Shown here one piece after another: positions 61,381-64,000 of a DNA stretch of 64,000 nucleotides (position 1 is its first letter; each line of letters opens with the position of its first letter). The position numbers and the translations under genes were made by a program. The notes beneath the pieces were generated by a model. The model saw only the letters and a list, made by a program, of their open reading frames with translations, ran no database searches and was not told the origin of the DNA. The stretch comes from Gnetum montanum. Lineage: Eukaryota > Streptophyta > Gnetopsida > Gnetales > Gnetaceae. The stretch is from assembly GCA_015680685.1 (NCBI GenBank), contig MNCI01006793.1:1365967-1429966 (forward strand). The letters run 5' to 3'.

Positions 61381-61407
61381 CAATAACAAATGAAGCTCCC
61401 CCCCCCC

Positions 61408-61415
61408 TTTATATA
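61408..61415 (-). promoter_or_regulatory. TATA box of antisense gene copy C
   Basis: The minus strand reads GCTATATAAAGG about 290 bases before the proposed start codon at 61120. It is followed by a G run (complement of the C run at 61398-61407). It points toward the antisense gene, against gag-protease. Confidence 0.6.
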
Positions 61416-61420
61416 GCGCT

Positions 61421-61620
61421 CTGCTATCGCTGCTGCCGCTGCTAACGTCGCTGCCTCCCATTTTGCTACTTTTTACCTCTATTTTTTACCTTTTTACTTA
61501 TTTTCGGTAAAACTTGCTCAAACAATAATAAAAAAATACATATATATTTAAAATAAAAGCAAAATTACTACATCCCACTTCCCCTGTGAATCCCATTTCA
61601 GGCGTTTATGCCGAACATTC
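61421..61620. other. Upstream region of the antisense gene
   Basis: Non-coding; includes GCTGCTGCCGCTGCTAACG near 61430-61448 and a long AT-rich stretch at 61490-61570. Possibly promoter sequence. Confidence 0.35.
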
Positions 61621-61745
61621 CAGCGTAAACTGCCGGTACAACCCGGTATGGCTGTAAACTACCGTTACGGCCCAGTATGGCCTTAAACTGCCACTTACGA
61701 CCCGGTGGCCTTAAACTGCCATGCGTCCTAGTGCGATGATAATCC
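61621..61745 (+). repeat. CCTTAAACTG array 2 of element 4
   Basis: Four units of the type CCCGGTATGGCCTTAAACTGCC. The array ends directly at the truncated start of integrase. Confidence 0.8.
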
Positions 61746-61753
61746 ACCATCAA

Positions 61754-62675
61754 GCATGTACAAACACAATAACTTAATCCATGTCTCACCAAATGAGTTG
61801 CACACGGCGCAAATCACATGGCCCTTTCAAAAGTGGGGATTGGACCTTATTGGCCCAATAACGCCCTCATCTTTTGCAGGGCATAGTTTCATCATAACTA
61901 CAACAGAATATTTCACGAAGTGGGTAGAAGCTTCTCCCCTTCAAACAACTACATCTAAACATGTATGCAATTTCATTCTCGAAAGCATTATAACCCGCTT
62001 TGGCATTCCCATGACAATCATCACTGACAATGGGCCACAATTTAGCAATGCCGAGACCAAAATGTTTTGTGAAAGTCTAGGGATCAAACACTCATTTTCA
62101 TCCCCTTACTATCCTCAGAGCAATGGGCAAGCAGAAGCCACCAACAAAATGATTATTACAATACTTAAAAGGATGCTTACCCAAAGCAAGAGAAGATGGC
62201 ACGAACAATTGGTATACGCATTGTGGGCATACCGTACTACACATCGAACTTCAACAAGTAAAACACCATATAGTCTTGTTTATGGTTCAGAAGCTGTTTT
62301 ACCTCTGGAATTATAGGTGCGATCTTTAAGGATCACACTTTCCGGACTCCTCGACGAAGGACAAAACAATGATCTGTGCATCATTGACCTAGACTCGGTG
62401 GAGGAGGAACGCATACGGCGCTCGATCAAATTGAATGGTACCAAAAACAACAATGGTAGCGACATCGGCATGACATTCATAAGTGCCCTATCAAAGAATG
62501 CGACCTTGTACTTAAGGCCGTTCAGGAACATCTGGACAAATTCTCAGCCAACTGGGAAGGGCCTTACTTGGTCACTAAAGCATTCGACAATGGAGCCTTT
62601 AAGCTAGCTGATATGGAAGGAAATGAGTTTGCAAATCCAACCAATCACTTGTTCCTAAAATCGTTCTACACTTGA
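61754..62675 (+). pseudogene. Integrase of element 4 (lacks the start of the zinc domain)
   Basis: It begins inside the zinc-binding domain: NLIHVSPNELHTAQIT matches element 3 just after its MCNMYQRQG, so the first His/Cys residues are missing. The catalytic core is complete: KWGLDLIGPI (first Asp), ITDNGPQFS (second Asp) and SNGQAEATNK (Glu), in an open frame to 62316. A TAG follows LPLEL. The C-terminal part continues across frameshifts (DLDSVEEERIRRSI, then NWEGPYLVTKAFDNGAF with the GPY motif) to a stop at 62673-62675. It could be a leftover from an ancestor with full pol. Confidence 0.85.
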
Positions 62676-62689
62676 AAACAAGCTCAGGT

Positions 62690-63030
62690 ACGTGCGAGTC
62701 CTGGGATCACGACTATAAACTGATACCACAGAACAGTCCTGGATTATGACTTAAAACTGATACCATAGCTCGTCCTAGGATCATGATGGTAAACTGATAC
62801 CACACAGTGTCTGCAATGATGATAAAATAGCACCCATCCGGCATGACATTAAATTGCCACCATTGCATTCACCAGAGTCCGCTAAGACTATAAACTGGTT
62901 TGCCTCTTCATGGTCTACTAAGACTAGAAACTGGCAACGTAATGTCCGCCACGACGCTAAACAGGCAGTGTCCAATGGGTTATGACATAAAACTAACCCA
63001 TGATGATCCGCTAAGACTATAAACTAGCAA
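62690..63030 (+). repeat. TAAACTG array 3 of element 4
   Basis: About ten decayed units such as CATGACTTAAAACTGATACC and CCGCTAAGACTATAAACTGG lie just after integrase, the same position as 27305-27655 in element 3. Confidence 0.8.
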
Positions 63031-64000
63031 GTTCATCTCTGGTTCCTCAATCTGAGGCCACATCCATTCATCAGAATCACTGCATCACCCACCATCAGAC
63101 GATCTTACCAACATTGCTGCCATTTATATACAATGCCTGAAATCTCTTACAGTACCTTTGTTCCATCAGTTGCTGTTTAAGTCTAAGCTCGCTTATTCAC
63201 TCATGGTTTTCTTGTCTCCTTGGAGTTGTGTTTGCAGGATGACGCTCATAGGTATTCGTACAAGAATGCATTTCATCATAAGCAGCAAGATGAGGCAATG
63301 TTCACAGCCCACGTGGCAAGACTAAATCAAGTCGTTTACTAGTACATCCCCATTGCCCGGTACATCCCCTATCTACTCACTGACGCACTCTACTCAGCCC
63401 CACGTCTGGTACACCCGGTACACTCAAAACTTCGAGCATACCGTTGCGCACCGTAACACCTTTAAAGCAGTTGCAAGACACAATGTAGCACTTGAGCATG
63501 AGTACACGATCAAAACAAATTTTCTTCTTTTTCTTCCAAAAAAAAATAATCAAGACCCTTGGCACTTCTCATATAAACCCTAGGCGGGAAGGCAGTTGTC
63601 TTGGAGCCAGGTACTCATGTCCAAAATAATCAAGAACATCTTATTACATAGCTTTGACTCTCCGCCAACAGGCTCCCCCTAAACACCAAAAAAGGGCCCT
63701 ATTCCTCCAAAGAATGCAACACGGCCTCACGTGGCTTTGGTCTTGCCAACAAATCATCTTGGACATCAACCAAGAGTCTTGTTCAGCTAAAGGATGTACA
63801 TCGCATGCCTTCCAAGTCTGCTAAACAATGGCTATTGACAAGGATCGGCATGACACACACCAGAGCATCCCCTTTACCAAGCACAATCCCTTGGTCAAGT
63901 TACCAGTCCCCACAATCTCCATTTTCCTACCAGGTACAGATTTCCCCTTTCCCAATCCTATGTACTACGGAACATGGTGTGATGATGTCTAATCAGGTGG
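63031..64000. other. 3' region of element 4, no gene seen
   Basis: No recognisable protein, array or LTR start (TGAAACACC) is seen. By comparison with element 3, where about 1.5 kb separate array and LTR, the 3' LTR should lie beyond the window. Confidence 0.5.

Larger units (their letters stand above)
49864..64000 (+). mobile_element. Group I non-autonomous Tat-like element 4 with antisense gene (runs past window end)
   Basis: Order on the plus strand: 5' LTR, primer site, gag, repeat-rich linker, protease, array 1, antisense multi-exon gene with its own TATA box, array 2, C-terminal two-thirds of integrase, array 3, 3' region. Reverse transcriptase, RNase H and the start of integrase are absent. 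It is the youngest-looking element here: higher GC, CpG-containing repeats still intact, and a 375-codon protease frame without a stop. The 3' LTR is not reached by base 64000. Element B shares the LTR-gag-protease-array-antisense gene order. Confidence 0.75.

Noticed and set aside
61391-61407. C run as a structural or G-quadruplex element
   Set aside because: A single homopolymer run of this kind is common and may be a sequencing artefact; there are no further G tracts nearby to support a quadruplex.

Overview
This window looks like intergenic nuclear DNA from a seed plant with a very large, repeat-rich genome. A conifer or another gymnosperm is my best guess, but nothing in the sequence fixes the species. 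I see no intact host gene, no rRNA or tRNA gene and no bacterial or organellar operon. Almost everything is nested, decayed Ty3/gypsy LTR retrotransposon. Most in-frame stops sit where the related copy has Gln, Arg or Trp, as expected from C-to-T decay of methylated DNA. Three retroelement groups can be separated. Group I (LTRs opening TGAAACACC; primer site TTGG-CGCTAGAAG-like) is Tat-like, because its pol has two successive RNase H domains. Group II (LTRs opening TGATGAG; Asp-tRNA-type primer site) is Athila-like, with a long extra sense ORF between integrase and the 3' LTR. Group III is a terminal repeat of about 1.34 kb, seen twice. Layout: 1-1376 group III terminal repeat; 1377-2396 reversed group II LTR with primer site; 2402-4110 reversed group I gag-protease; 4111-8119 plus-strand copy A of an intron-containing accessory gene; 8120-18231 group I element B (LTR, gag, protease, repeat array, minus-strand accessory-gene copy B); 18232-49508 a group II complex of three LTRs, two gag/integrase remnants and two copies of the extra ORF. 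That complex is interrupted by a 3.15-kb insertion carrying Hsp70 and aminoacylase fragments (20699-23848, 5-bp duplication GGTAG) and by a complete minus-strand group I element (element 3, 24978-36842, duplication TTCGG/TTTGG). From 49864 to beyond the window end lies group I element 4. The most interesting object is the accessory gene of group I. In elements B and 4 it lies antisense to gag-protease, directly after a short repeat array, in a position where reverse transcriptase should follow. Copy C (61120 to 56633) shows about eight exons with recognisable splice sites and a TATA box at 61408-61415. Exon 2 encodes a domain resembling the FCP1/NLI-interacting-factor HAD phosphatases, but with ELVG(V/I)L in place of the acidic catalytic motif in all three copies. 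Later exons encode an unrecognised domain with an LFG(V/A)P motif, then a helical region and a short acidic tail. Elements B and 4 therefore look like a non-autonomous lineage that carried a spliced, host-derived gene through transposition; element 3 represents the related lineage that kept reverse transcriptase, RNase H and integrase. A second theme is palindromic repeats. Each LTR type carries its own short palindrome in or near U3, and for element 4 and for the Athila-like elements the same or similar repeats recur in front of the accessory gene.
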